A stretch of DNA of 35,650 nt from Sediminimonas sp. (GTDB lineage: Bacteria > Pseudomonadota > Alphaproteobacteria > Rhodobacterales > Rhodobacteraceae): NCBI RefSeq assembly GCF_024637375.1, contig NZ_JAGXFK010000057.1, positions 1 to 35,650 of the forward strand, given 5' to 3'. Below are positions 8,656-21,638 of this stretch, piece after piece (the first letter of the stretch is position 1; every line of letters begins with the position of its first letter). The notes under the pieces were generated by a model that did no database searches, was not told where the DNA came from, and worked only from the letters and a program-made list of their open reading frames with translations. Both the position numbers and the translations under genes were made by a program.

Positions 8656-9956
8656 ACCCGGTGATCAAGAATTCCGCGCTTTTCGCGCTCATGGCGATGC
8701 TGATTCTTCTGACCGGGATCATGCAAAGCTGGAACTCGGCGCTTTTGATCCTCAACATGGGGCTGGTCAGCGCCGTCATGGCATTGGGCGTGAACCTGCA
8801 ATGGGGGTTTGCGGGGCTGTTCAACGTGGGTGTCATGGGCTTCGTGGCGCTGGGCGGCCTGGCCACGGTGCTGATCTCGATGCCGCCGGTCCCGGCGGCG
8901 TGGGCGGCCGGCGGGCCGGGCGTGCTGCTGGGGCTGCTTTTGGGCGCGGCCAGCATCGGCGTGGCGATCTGGGCCTATCCGCGCCTGCCCAGGGGGCGGG
9001 TGCGTGTGCTGGGCATGACGGTCATCCTGGTGATCGGATTCATTATCTTCCGCCGCGTCTTCGACCCGGCGGTGGAGGCGATCGAGGCGGTCGATCCGGC
9101 GACCTCAGGCTATCTTGGCGGGCTTGGGCTGTGGGTGGTGCTGTCGTGGCCGGTGGGCGGTGTTCTGGCGGCAGGGGCGGCATGGATCATCGGCAAATCG
9201 GCGCTGGGCCTGCGCAGCGATTACCTGGCCATCGCCACGCTTGGCATCGCCGAGATCGTCATCGCGGTGCTCAAGAACGAGGACTGGCTGTCGCGCGGCG
9301 TCAAGAACGTGATCGGCCTGCCGCGCCCGGTGCCCAACGAGGTGGATTTGCAAAACGACCCCGCCTTCGTCGAGCAGGCGACGTCTCTGGGCCTCGACCC
9401 GATGACCGCCTCGTCGCTCTACGTGAAATTGGGCTACGCGCTGATGTTCACGGTGGTGTTGCTGATCCTGTTGTGGCTGGCGCAGAAGGCCCTGCACAGC
9501 CCATGGGGCCGCATGATGCGCGCCATCCGCGACAACGAGACCGCCGCCGAGGCCATGGGCAAGGACGTCAAGGGCCGGCACTTGCAGGTCTTCATCCTCG
9601 GCTCGGCCATCTGCGGCATCGCCGGCGCCATGATGACCACCCTCGACGGGCAGTTGACTCCCGGCACCTACCAGCCGCTGCGCTTCACCTTCCTGATCTG
9701 GGTCATGGTGATCGTGGGCGGCTCGGGCAACAATCTGGGCGCGGTTCTGGGCGGCTTCCTGATATGGTTCCTGTGGGTGCAGGTCGAACCGATCAGCGCA
9801 CTGGCGATGGAAGTCATCACCGCCGGCATGGCCGAAGACAGCCCCGTGCGCGGGCATCTGCTGGAAAGCGCCGCCCAATTGCGCCTGTTGACCATGGGGG
9901 TGGTCCTGTTGCTGGTGCTACGGTTCAGCCCGCGCGGGTTGATCCCCGAGAAGTAG
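8652..9956 (+). CDS. livM: branched-chain amino acid ABC transporter permease LivM-type
   Basis: The second permease, 434 residues. The ATG at 8652 overlaps the livH stop by four bases, which fixes the start although the frame is open further upstream. Family motifs are ALGVNLQWGFAGLFNVGVMGFVALGG, SDYLAIATLGIAEIVIAVLKN, WGRMMRAIRDNETAAEAMGKD (the ATPase-contact loop) and MVIVGGSGNNLGAVLGGFL. An insertion of about 70 residues between the first two motifs makes it longer than E. coli LivM-type cores. It is the last gene of the operon, followed by repeat copy B. Confidence 0.93.
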   Translation: MNPVIKNSALFALMAMLILLTGIMQSWNSALLILNMGLVSAVMALGVNLQWGFAGLFNVGVMGFVALGGLATVLISMPPVPAAWAAGGPGVLLGLLLGAASIGVAIWAYPRLPRGRVRVLGMTVILVIGFIIFRRVFDPAVEAIEAVDPATSGYLGGLGLWVVLSWPVGGVLAAGAAWIIGKSALGLRSDYLAIATLGIAEIVIAVLKNEDWLSRGVKNVIGLPRPVPNEVDLQNDPAFVEQATSLGLDPMTASSLYVKLGYALMFTVVLLILLWLAQKALHSPWGRMMRAIRDNETAAEAMGKDVKGRHLQVFILGSAICGIAGAMMTTLDGQLTPGTYQPLRFTFLIWVMVIVGGSGNNLGAVLGGFLIWFLWVQVEPISALAMEVITAGMAEDSPVRGHLLESAAQLRLLTMGVVLLLVLRFSPRGLIPEK

Positions 9957-9969
9957 CTTCGCGGCCGGC

Positions 9970-10009
9970 GCCGGACGCCTCCGGCGGGAGTATTTCTGGA
10001 AAGATGAAG
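9970..10009 (+). repeat. palindromic intergenic repeat, copy B (after livM)
   Basis: The 40-base unit has head GCCGGACGCCTCCGGCGGG, which can fold on itself, and tail AGTATTTCTGGAAAGATGAAG. It is identical over all 40 bases to the reverse complement of 23098-23137, 13 kb away. It begins 13 bases after the livM stop. Confidence 0.88.
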
Positions 10010-10053
10010 CGTGGGGCCCGGCTTCGCGCGCGAGCCCGCGCTTCTTCTGGCCG

Positions 10054-10084
10054 AAAATGCCCCGGGAACGCGCGGCCCGGGGCA
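10054..10084 (-). terminator. rho-independent terminator of copA
   Basis: Read on the minus strand, TGCCCCGGG and CCCGGGGCA form a perfect 9-bp stem with a 9-base loop (10058-10084), immediately followed by TTTT. It begins 4 bases after the copA stop codon. It may also act on read-through from livM in the other direction. Confidence 0.65.
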
Positions 10085-10087
10085 CCA

Positions 10088-12637
<2,550 letters not shown>

Positions 12638-12684
12638 GGGCGGGCCTCCGCTGGGGTAAAAGTCATTGGCTGTCATTCACATGG

Positions 12685-12708
12685 GGCTTCCACCAACTGG
12701 AAGGTCAA
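12685..12708 (-). promoter_or_regulatory. CueR-type (MerR family) operator and promoter of copA
   Basis: On the minus strand the sequence reads TTGACCTTCCAGTTGGTGGA followed by AGCC. This matches the CueR operator pattern of TTGACCTTCC followed by a short centre and GGAAG. A -35 TTGACC followed by a 19-bp spacer to CATGTG is the distorted promoter geometry typical of MerR-family activators. It lies about 50 bases upstream of the copA start. No cueR gene is present in the window. Confidence 0.7.
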
Positions 12709-12817
12709 GGGCGCGAGGCCCGATTTCCGGTGATCCCCATTGCGCCGGGGCGTGCCATTCGTGAAAATCCCCTGTATACCGGGGCAAACCGAGGCGGAAC
12801 ATATCGGATCGCACAAG

Positions 12818-13525
12818 ATGAAGAAAGCCGAAGGCTTGGAAATCGCCCGCGACTCGATCCTGCTGCGCAACCTGCCCGGCGCCGTGACCGACAGGATCCT
12901 GGCGGATTCGACGTTGCAACGTTTCGCACGCGGCGAGACGGTCTTTCTGCAGGGCGAGGAGGCGAACGCGATCCACGTGGTGATCGACGGCTGGGTCAAG
13001 CTCTATCGCGTGGCGCCCAGCGGCAACGAGGCGGTGGTGAACGTCTTTGCCCGCGGCGCGAGTTTTGGCGAGGCGGTTGCCTTCCGCCTGCAACCCTATC
13101 CCGTCTCGGCCGAGGCGGTGACCGATTGCACGCTGCTCCAGATCCCGGCGCGCATCCTGATCGGGATGCTCAGGAAAGAGCCCGAACTGGCGCTGGCAAT
13201 GATCGGCTCGACCTTCCAGCACTTGCACGACCTTGTCGGCCAGGTCGAACAGATCAAGGCCCAGACCGGCGCGCAGCGGGTAGCCGATTTTCTCGTCGGG
13301 CTTTGCAATTGCGACGGCGGCAGTTGCGTGGTCACCCTGCCCTATGACAAGGCCCTCATTGCCGGGCGGCTGGGGATGAAACCCGAAAGCCTGAGCCGCG
13401 CCTTCGCCAAGCTGAAATCGGTGGGCGTGCATGTCACGCGTGACCATGCCCGGATCGACAACATCGCGGGGCTGCGCAGCTACGCCGAGCAGGACCCCGC
13501 CGAAGCCTGGGGCAAGGCGCTGTGA
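12818..13525 (+). CDS. Crp/Fnr-family transcriptional regulator (NnrR/Dnr-like candidate)
   Basis: A 235-residue regulator with an N-terminal cyclic-nucleotide-binding-like sensor domain (residues about 15-130; RFARGETVFLQGEEANAIHV, GASFGEAVAF) and a C-terminal winged HTH. The recognition helix GMKPESLSRAFAKL carries the E-xx-SR pattern of FNR, which reads TTGAY half-sites like those in front of norC, nirS and nirE. The four-cysteine Fe-S arrangement of true FNR is absent, and only scattered Cys are seen (LCNCDGGSC), so an NO/heme-type Dnr or NnrR protein is more likely. The start at ATG 12818 gives normal length; no strong ribosome-binding site is visible. In-frame codons extend upstream to 12740. 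It overlaps the next gene by 4 bases. Confidence 0.85.
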   Translation: MKKAEGLEIARDSILLRNLPGAVTDRILADSTLQRFARGETVFLQGEEANAIHVVIDGWVKLYRVAPSGNEAVVNVFARGASFGEAVAFRLQPYPVSAEAVTDCTLLQIPARILIGMLRKEPELALAMIGSTFQHLHDLVGQVEQIKAQTGAQRVADFLVGLCNCDGGSCVVTLPYDKALIAGRLGMKPESLSRAFAKLKSVGVHVTRDHARIDNIAGLRSYAEQDPAEAWGKAL

Positions 13526-14082
13526 GCCGGCTGGCGCACGCGCTGGCGGCCATCGACGCCGCCAACGCCCATGACCCCGACACGCGCGACGGAACACCGG
13601 CGGCGCAGCTATACGGCCAGCGGATGAGCGCCGAGCTGGGCCGGCTGTTTCCCGGCGCCTCGGAGCCGTTGCAGATCGCCGCGCGCGGCCAGCACATCGA
13701 ACGCTGGGTGCTGGCGCGGCGCGACTACCCCGAGGGCCGCGCCGGATACCTGGCCTGGCGCAGCGACCTGGCCCGCCACCACGCCGCCCGCGTGGGCGAG
13801 ATCATGTCCGAGGCGGGCTACGGCGCCGAGGACATCGCGCGCGCCTCTCACATGATCCGCAAGGAAGGGATCAAGCGCGACGCGGACGTGCAGGCACTCG
13901 AAGACGTGATATGCTTCGTTTTCCTCAGGTGGTATTTCGCCCCCTTCGCGCCAAGCCAGGAGCCCGGCAAGCTGGATCGGATCGTCGCCAGGACAGCGCG
14001 CAAGATGTCTGCAGAAGGCCGCGCGCAAGTGCTGCGGGAATTCGACCTGCCAGAGGGCCTGGCCGTGCATTTCCGCGGCTGA
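13522..14082 (+). CDS. DUF4202 domain protein, coupled to the Crp/Fnr regulator
   Basis: A soluble, mostly helical 186-residue protein matching the DUF4202 pattern: QHIERWVLARRDYPEGRAGYLAWR, DLARHHAARVGEIM, and QALEDVICFVFLRWYF. No signal peptide or membrane helix is seen. The start is GTG at 13522, overlapping the regulator's stop codon (GTGA), so the two are probably translationally coupled. The function is unknown. The spaced conserved His (QHI), His-His and Glu-Asp residues resemble a metal site of HD-like hydrolases; this is inference only. It converges on norF with 7 bases between stops. Confidence 0.85.
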   Translation: MSRLAHALAAIDAANAHDPDTRDGTPAAQLYGQRMSAELGRLFPGASEPLQIAARGQHIERWVLARRDYPEGRAGYLAWRSDLARHHAARVGEIMSEAGYGAEDIARASHMIRKEGIKRDADVQALEDVICFVFLRWYFAPFAPSQEPGKLDRIVARTARKMSAEGRAQVLREFDLPEGLAVHFRG

Positions 14083-14089
14083 CAGCCCC

Positions 14090-14359
14090 TCACAGCGCCA
14101 GCGGCAGCAGGTAAAGCCCCAGCAAAAGCAGGCAGAACAGCGCCAGCGCGATCCCGAATCCCCGGTGCCAGAACGGGGCGGCCGCCAGCCCCAGATACCG
14201 CGCCAGGATCACCCGCGCCTTGAGCCAGCCAAGCGTCAGAACGGCGGCACCGGCCACCGCCGCCAGGTGCGGCGGCCAGTGCCACAGCGACACGACGGTG
14301 GACCCGAGGCTGAACACGATCAGCCAGCCCCATGCGCGCAACAGCGGGTCGGTCGGCAT
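14090..14359 (-). CDS. norF: NorF-like cytochrome c oxidase subunit IV-type membrane protein
   Basis: A small 89-residue membrane protein with three hydrophobic helices: AWGWLIVFSLGSTVVSLWHW, HLAAVAGAAVLTLGWLKARV and GFGIALALFCLLLLGLYLLP. Size, topology and place as last gene after norE match NorF of norCBQDEF operons, a member of the prokaryotic COX4-like family. NorE and NorF are not needed for catalysis but raise NO reductase activity in Paracoccus. The ATG at 14359 follows the norE stop by 5 bases, with GGGGTGAG upstream. Longer in-frame starts would lie inside norE and are rejected. Confidence 0.8.
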   Translation of the reverse strand: MPTDPLLRAWGWLIVFSLGSTVVSLWHWPPHLAAVAGAAVLTLGWLKARVILARYLGLAAAPFWHRGFGIALALFCLLLLGLYLLPLAL

Positions 14360-14364
14360 CGCGC

Positions 14365-14913
14365 TCACCCCAGCAGGTAGATGACGGGGAAAAGCAGCAC
14401 CCAGACCAGATCGACCATGTGCCAGAAGGCCGCGCCCGCCTCGATATTCCGGGGCGCGTCCTGCCACGCAACCAGCAGCAACACGATCACCCCGGCCACC
14501 ACATGCGCGGCGTGAAACCCTGTCAGAAGGTAGTAGAACGTAAAGAACGGGTGCGTGTCCCAGGCAATGCCCTGCGCCGCCTTGGCGGCGTATTCGACCC
14601 CCTTGACGACCAGGAACACCACGCCCAGCGTCGCCGCCGCCACCAGTGCCAGCCGCGCCCGGCCACGGCGCGCCTTCTCGCGCAGCCGCAAGGCCAGCGC
14701 GGCCAGCGCGCCGCTGGACACCAACACCACGGTGTTGGCCCCTGCACCGGTGCGGTGAAGCGCGTCCTGCGCATCGGCAAAGCCGGTCGGATCAGTGGCG
14801 CGCACGGCCAGGAACGCCGCCAGCCCGGCGCCGAAGACCAGCAGCTCGCTGACGATCAGCACCCAGATCATCAGGTCGCCGGGAAGGTCGTCGAAAACGC
14901 TGGCGTCAGACAT
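14365..14913 (-). CDS. norE: NorE, cytochrome c oxidase subunit III-like protein
   Basis: A 182-residue inner-membrane protein of the heme-copper oxidase subunit III family with five helices. Motifs are MIWVLIVSELLVFGAGLAAF, GANTVVLVSSGALAALALRL, THPFFTFYYLLTGFHAAHVV and AGAAFWHMVDLVWVLLFPVI. It is shorter than oxidase subunit III, as usual for NorE. The ATG at 14913 gives MSDASVFDDLPG; a TTG three codons upstream is the only other start nearby and neither has a strong ribosome-binding site. An 84-base gap separates it from norD, wider than the other gaps in this operon. Confidence 0.88.
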   Translation of the reverse strand: MSDASVFDDLPGDLMIWVLIVSELLVFGAGLAAFLAVRATDPTGFADAQDALHRTGAGANTVVLVSSGALAALALRLREKARRGRARLALVAAATLGVVFLVVKGVEYAAKAAQGIAWDTHPFFTFYYLLTGFHAAHVVAGVIVLLLVAWQDAPRNIEAGAAFWHMVDLVWVLLFPVIYLLG

Positions 14914-14997
14914 GGCATGCAAACCCTGTACGGATCGTACGCAAATTCGGTACCGCGTCGCGCCCGGCCATGGATGCCCTGAACATCCCGCCCAAGG

Positions 14998-16941
14998 TCA
15001 TGCGCCCACCAGTTCGCGGTAGATCATCGGCAGCGCCGCGGTCAGGCGTTCGGGCTGCGCGATGACGTGAAAGCCGCCCTGCCCGAACATCCGCGCGAAC
15101 CAGCTCTTGGCCTGCTTGTCGACGGTGACGGCGAACACCGCGTGACCGGCGCGGCGGGCCTCGCGCACCGCCATGGCGGTATCCTCGATGCCGTGGCGGC
15201 CCTCGTAGTGGTCAAGGTCGTTGGGCTTGCCATCGGTGATGACCAGCAGCAGCCGGCGCTTGCGTGCCTGCCGCGACAACCCGGCCGAGGCATGCCTGAT
15301 CGCGGCGCCGAGCCGGGTGTAGAAGCCGGGGCGCAGCGCGCCGATCCGGTCCTCGACAAGCGCGCCCATCGGGTCGCCGAACGCCTTGCATTCCTGCACG
15401 TAGACACGCTCGCGCCTGAGCGAGGAAAAGGCGTGGATCGCAAAGCTGTCGCCGCAGGCATCCAGCCCCCAGGCCAGCGCTGCGAGCGCCTCGCGCTCGA
15501 TGTCGATCACCGCGCGGTCGCCCACGGCGCTTTCGGTCGAACGCGAGATGTCGAGCAGGATCGACACGGCCAAATCACGCGCCTGGGGGCGTGTCTGGCG
15601 CCAGATACGGTTGCTGCCCGCACCATTGGCCGCGATGTCGACGCGGGCGCGCACTGCCGCGTCCATGTCCAGCTCGTCGCCATCCAATTGGCCGGGAACC
15701 GAGACCCGGCCGGGGCGGAGTGCCTCGAACTGGCGTCTGACATGCTTGATGCGGCGCCGCGCGCGCGGGTCGTCGCGGAAGCTGGCGGCGCCGTCGCCGG
15801 GCGTGGCGACGGATTGCAGCACACGCACATGATCGGGCAGGTAGGTGCCGGTGCGCACGTCCCATTCAGGGTAGGTGGTGGCGCCCGAAAGCCGCTCGCG
15901 GTCCACGTCCTCGGGCGCCAGATCAAGATGCAGCTTGAGCCGCGTCGCCGGCGCCTTGGACACCTGGCCCAGGCCGATCTCGTCCTGGTCGTCGGCAGCC
16001 TTGCGGGCGCTGTCGGGATCGTCGTCGTCCACGCGGCGGTTGAGGTTGAGGAACTCGGCCCAGCTCAGGATCGCCTCGAACTTGTGCAGGATCAGGCTGT
16101 CGCGACGCTCGGCCTGGTCGGCCTTGCGGCGCCGCGCGCGGTGGGTGCGCTCGGAGCCCTCTTCGGGCGGGCCCTCGGTATCGCGGCTTTCGACCTCGTC
16201 GGCGGCAGAGAATTCCATCTCCCGCAGGTCGGGCCACAGCGGCACCGGCCGGAACGGGCGATAGTCGCGCGGGGCGGCGATGTCCGCCATCTCGCCGGTT
16301 TCAACCGCAGCCTTGAAGGCGTGCGCCCGCTCGGACAGCGGAGCCGGGTCGCCCAGCAGGCTTCGGATCAGCGCCTCGACCGCGGCCTCGTCGCGCGGAA
16401 GGTTCTGGGGCTGGCGGTAATGCAGGGTGGCCCCGCATAGCCCGTGATGAAGGTCGCGCAGCCCCGGCGCGGCGGCAAGCGTGGCCTCGGTCATCGTGCG
16501 CGCCGCGCGAATGCCGCGCAGATCGGCGCGCAGCGGGTCATCGTCGGCCACACGTCCGGGCGCATGGGCCACGGCGGCGGCCAACCACAGGTAGAGCGCG
16601 CCGTTGGCCTCTCGCGAGGGGAATAGCGCCAGCCGCTCGGGCAGGCGCAGCACCTCGCCGTCGAAACTGGCGCGCGGTGCGGTCTCGGCCTCGGTGCCCA
16701 GACGGCGCAGCAGCCGCAGCCGGTGCCGCGACACCTCGGGCGAGACCGCGCGGATTTCGACCGAATGCGCGCCCCCCAGTCCGCGAAAGAAGACTGCCAG
16801 TCGCCCGCTGACCTGAGATAGGTCAACCGCGGCCCCGTGATGCACCTGCGGTGCATCGAGGCGACTGGCAAAAGCGTGCCACAGTTTCCCCACCGTTTCT
16901 TCGGGTTCCCATGGCTCGATTTCAATCCGGGGCACGGCCAT
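14998..16941 (-). CDS. norD: NorD, VWA-domain nitric oxide reductase activation protein
   Basis: A 647-residue cytoplasmic protein with a C-terminal von Willebrand factor A domain (about residues 455-640). It has the MIDAS motif LLDISRST, the central GDSFAIHAFSS and the late MIDAS aspartate in LLLVITDGKPNDLDHYEG. The N-terminal half is helical and charged (around RARRRKADQAERRDS), as in NorD and CbbO. Together with the MoxR-type ATPase NorQ it activates NorCB, probably by helping insert the non-heme iron FeB. GGTGAG precedes the ATG, and the gap to norQ is 3 bases. Confidence 0.95.
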   Translation of the reverse strand: MAVPRIEIEPWEPEETVGKLWHAFASRLDAPQVHHGAAVDLSQVSGRLAVFFRGLGGAHSVEIRAVSPEVSRHRLRLLRRLGTEAETAPRASFDGEVLRLPERLALFPSREANGALYLWLAAAVAHAPGRVADDDPLRADLRGIRAARTMTEATLAAAPGLRDLHHGLCGATLHYRQPQNLPRDEAAVEALIRSLLGDPAPLSERAHAFKAAVETGEMADIAAPRDYRPFRPVPLWPDLREMEFSAADEVESRDTEGPPEEGSERTHRARRRKADQAERRDSLILHKFEAILSWAEFLNLNRRVDDDDPDSARKAADDQDEIGLGQVSKAPATRLKLHLDLAPEDVDRERLSGATTYPEWDVRTGTYLPDHVRVLQSVATPGDGAASFRDDPRARRRIKHVRRQFEALRPGRVSVPGQLDGDELDMDAAVRARVDIAANGAGSNRIWRQTRPQARDLAVSILLDISRSTESAVGDRAVIDIEREALAALAWGLDACGDSFAIHAFSSLRRERVYVQECKAFGDPMGALVEDRIGALRPGFYTRLGAAIRHASAGLSRQARKRRLLLVITDGKPNDLDHYEGRHGIEDTAMAVREARRAGHAVFAVTVDKQAKSWFARMFGQGGFHVIAQPERLTAALPMIYRELVGA

Positions 16942-16944
16942 ACC

Positions 16945-17757
16945 TCACCCAAAGACGGCCGTGACCAGATCAAGGAGCCCGCGTTTGATATCCGTGTCGT
17001 CGGTCAGCGGCTCGATCATCGCGGCCTCGATGGCCCGCTCGACCGGCATGCCCGCACCGATGAGGGTCGCGGCATAGATGACGAGCCGGGTCGAGACGCC
17101 TTCTTCCAGATCCTGCCCCTTGAGGGCGCGCAGCTTGCCGGCAAGGCGCACCAAGGCGGCGGCGCGATCCTCGGACAGGCCCGACTCGGCCACCACGATC
17201 CGGGTTTCCAGGTCGGGCGGGGGAAAATCGAATTCCATCGCCACGAATCGCTGCCGGGTCGAGGGTTTCAGCGTCTTGAGGATGTTCTGGTAGCCCGGGT
17301 TGTAGGAGGCCACCAGCATGAAGCCGGGCGCTGCCTCCAGCTCTTCGCCGGTGCGGTCGATGGGCAGGATGCGCCGGTCGTCGGTCAGCGGGTGCAGCAC
17401 GACGGTGACGTCCTTGCGCGCCTCGACCACCTCGTCAAGGTAGCAGATCGCGCCTTCACGCACCGCGCGGGTCAGCGGCCCGTCGACCCAGACGGTTTCA
17501 CCCCCCTTGAGCAGGTAACGCCCGATCAGGTCGGCCGCAGACAGGTCGTCATGGCAGGCCACGGTGTATAGCGGCCGCTCAAGCCGCGCGGCCATGTGCG
17601 CCACGAAGCGGGTCTTGCCACAGCCCGTCGGTCCCTTGAGCAGCACCGGCAGGTCGTGGCGGCTGGCCGCCTCGAACAGCGCGCACTCGCCGCCTTGCGC
17701 GAGGTAGAAGGGGGCGTCGGCCGCCCCCTCCGGTTGCAGGTTGGTATTGCCGTCCAT
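16945..17757 (-). CDS. norQ: NorQ, CbbQ/NirQ/NorQ-family AAA+ ATPase
   Basis: A 270-residue MoxR-type AAA+ ATPase. Walker A GPTGCGKT is near residue 44, Walker B is GAICYLDEVVEARKD, sensor 1 lies in FMLVASYNPGYQN, and the arginine-finger region is LKPSTRQRFVAMEFDFPP. It partners with the VWA protein NorD in maturation of NO reductase. The ATG at 17757 has GGAG 8 bases upstream, overlapping the end of norB; a GTG at 17766 would overlap the norB stop but has no ribosome-binding site. No separate nirQ is present, so this protein probably serves the whole island. Confidence 0.95.
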   Translation of the reverse strand: MDGNTNLQPEGAADAPFYLAQGGECALFEAASRHDLPVLLKGPTGCGKTRFVAHMAARLERPLYTVACHDDLSAADLIGRYLLKGGETVWVDGPLTRAVREGAICYLDEVVEARKDVTVVLHPLTDDRRILPIDRTGEELEAAPGFMLVASYNPGYQNILKTLKPSTRQRFVAMEFDFPPPDLETRIVVAESGLSEDRAAALVRLAGKLRALKGQDLEEGVSTRLVIYAATLIGAGMPVERAIEAAMIEPLTDDTDIKRGLLDLVTAVFG

Positions 17758-17762
17758 CGGCC

Positions 17763-19127
17763 TCACTCCGCGGCCACGGACGGCTCGGCCGAGACCACTT
17801 CGCGGCGCGGGAATGCCAGCGAATAGATCAGCAGCAGCACGCCGATGAACACCACGACACCGGCGCCGAAGCGCATCCAGTAGAAGATTGCGAGCTGGTC
17901 TTGCACCTCCATGTAGTATTCACCGAGAACCCGCTGCAGATGCGTCTGGAGCACGCCCGCAAATGTCAGCACCACGGTCATGAAGACCATCCCCGCCGAC
18001 ATCAGCCAGAAGGCAGCCATGTTGAGCACCTGGTTATAGGGGTCGCGGCCGAGCAGGATCGGCATCGCATAGGTGAAGATCGCGATGTTGAGGCTGACAT
18101 AAGCCCCGTAAAAGGCCAGATGCCCGTGCGCCGCGGTGATCTGCGTGCCATGGGTGTAGAAGTTGACCCCGTGCAGCGTGTGCAGAAAGCCCCAGACGCC
18201 GGCGCCGAAGAAGGCCAGCGTCGCGCACCCCAGCGACCACAACAGCGCCGCCTTGTTGGGGTGATCGCGCCGGCCCTTCCAGACCATGACGAAGGCAAAG
18301 GCCATCATCGCGAAGAACGGCACCACTTCGAGCGACGAGAAGATCGAGCCGATCCACTGCCAGTAACCCGGCATGCCGATCCAGTAGTAGTGGTGCCCGG
18401 TCCCGAGAATGCCCGAGAACAGCGCCGCGGCGACGATGACGTAAAGCCATTTCTCGACCACCTCGCGGTCCACGCCAGTCAGCTTGAGCATCAGGTAGGC
18501 CAGGATCGAGGCCATGATCAGTTCCCACACGCCCTCGACCCACAGATGGACGATGTTCCACCAGTACTGCTTGTCCAACGCCAGGTTTTCCGGGTTGTAG
18601 AACGAGAACAGGAACAGCAGCGCCAGCCCCCACAGCCCCATCAGCAGGATGTTGCTGATCGCGGTCTTGCGCCCGGCCAGCACCGTCATGGTGACGTTGT
18701 AGAGAAAGATCAGCGCCGCCACGACGATGCCTGCCTTGACCCATTTGGGCTGTTCGATGAACTCGCGCCCCTCCTTGCCCAGCAGCCAGTTGCCCTCGAA
18801 CAGGTTGAACAGGTAGGTTACCACCACGCCCAGCGTGCCGATCACCAGAATGGCAAGCTGGAGATAGGCCAGCTTGCTGGAATGGATCTCGCGCTCGGCC
18901 TCTTCCGGCAGCAGGAAATAGGCGGCGCCGAAAAAGCCCAGCAGCAGCCACACGATCAGCGAGTTCGTGTGCAGCATCCGCAACGTGTTGAACGGCACCA
19001 GTTCGGACAGGAAATTGGGGCTGACATAGACCCAGCCCAGCAACAGCCCGACAGTGATCTGGATGGCGAACAGCCCGAGCGCGACGGCAAAGTAGGCCAG
19101 GGCGATTTTCTGTGTTTCGTATTTCAT
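17763..19127 (-). CDS. norB: nitric oxide reductase cytochrome b subunit NorB
   Basis: The catalytic subunit of cytochrome c-dependent NO reductase (2 NO to N2O), 454 residues and 12 membrane helices. Metal ligands are all present: low-spin heme b His53 (MLHTNS) and His336, heme b3 His334 (TAAHGHLAFY), and FeB His194 (VHLWVEGVWE), His245 and His246 (GTGHHYYW). The functional glutamates Glu198 and Glu267 (SSLEVVPFF) are also conserved. There is no quinol-oxidase-type N-terminal extension, so it is the cNor form that needs NorC. GAGG precedes the ATG, and norC ends 18 bases upstream. Confidence 0.97.
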   Translation of the reverse strand: MKYETQKIALAYFAVALGLFAIQITVGLLLGWVYVSPNFLSELVPFNTLRMLHTNSLIVWLLLGFFGAAYFLLPEEAEREIHSSKLAYLQLAILVIGTLGVVVTYLFNLFEGNWLLGKEGREFIEQPKWVKAGIVVAALIFLYNVTMTVLAGRKTAISNILLMGLWGLALLFLFSFYNPENLALDKQYWWNIVHLWVEGVWELIMASILAYLMLKLTGVDREVVEKWLYVIVAAALFSGILGTGHHYYWIGMPGYWQWIGSIFSSLEVVPFFAMMAFAFVMVWKGRRDHPNKAALLWSLGCATLAFFGAGVWGFLHTLHGVNFYTHGTQITAAHGHLAFYGAYVSLNIAIFTYAMPILLGRDPYNQVLNMAAFWLMSAGMVFMTVVLTFAGVLQTHLQRVLGEYYMEVQDQLAIFYWMRFGAGVVVFIGVLLLIYSLAFPRREVVSAEPSVAAE

Positions 19128-19145
19128 GCGATTGCGTCCTCTTTC

Positions 19146-19598
19146 TCAGCCCGCGTCATTGGGCGGCCAGCCCTGGGCGTCGATTTCATCGACCCACAGC
19201 AGAAAATCGGCCAGCGCGCGGGTTTCGGTCTCGCTCAGCTCGAAACGCGGCATCTGGCGCCGCCCCTCGATGCCGCTGGGCTGGGATTTCATCCAGCCAT
19301 CCAGAACCTGGTAGGCCGCCTCGGGGTCGTCGGTGACACCCCAGCGGGTCATCACGTTGGCCAGTTCGGGCGCGAAATACGCCCCCTCGCCCATGATCGA
19401 GTGGCAGTTGATGCAGGTCTTGTCCTCCCAGACCCGCTTGCCCAGGGCGACGCTTTCCGTGAGGTTTTCCGAGTTGCTCGACGTGTTGACGATGTAGGCG
19501 TGCGAGTGAGCGAAAAGCCCCACGAAGATGACGACGAAAAACAGCGTGCCCCCGTAGAAAATATTCCGGGCCATGCTCTTGGTCATGACGTCGCGCAT
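19146..19598 (-). CDS. norC: nitric oxide reductase cytochrome c subunit NorC
   Basis: A 150-residue membrane-anchored cytochrome c that passes electrons to NorB. One N-terminal helix (NIFYGGTLFFVVIFVGLFAH, residues 12-31) anchors a periplasmic domain with heme motif CINCH (62-66) and the likely axial Met in RRQMPRFELSE. AAGGAG lies 6 bases before ATG 19598. It is the first gene of norCBQDEF, transcribed from a perfect FNR/NnrR-type box at 19664-19677. Confidence 0.96.
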   Translation of the reverse strand: MRDVMTKSMARNIFYGGTLFFVVIFVGLFAHSHAYIVNTSSNSENLTESVALGKRVWEDKTCINCHSIMGEGAYFAPELANVMTRWGVTDDPEAAYQVLDGWMKSQPSGIEGRRQMPRFELSETETRALADFLLWVDEIDAQGWPPNDAG

Positions 19599-19635
19599 GC
19601 GATTCTCCTTTGCGCGTTGCTTGCGGATGCGGGCG

Positions 19636-21629
<1,994 letters not shown>

Positions 21630-21638
21630 CGCAGCCTT

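Noticed and set aside
12638..12676. Earlier ATG for copA at 12676
   Set aside because: It falls at the predicted -10 of the CueR-type promoter and has no ribosome-binding site, while ATG 12637 has CGGAGG at good spacing.
12815..12823. AAGATGAAG at the start of the Crp/Fnr gene as a further repeat copy
   Set aside because: Only nine bases match the repeat tail, the GGAGTATTT part is missing, and the bases are the expected start codon plus Lys codons.
16809..16825. Palindrome TGACCT-GAGAT-AGGTCA inside norD
   Set aside because: A perfect 6-bp inverted repeat, but within coding sequence, away from any gene start, and expected by chance in a window of this size.
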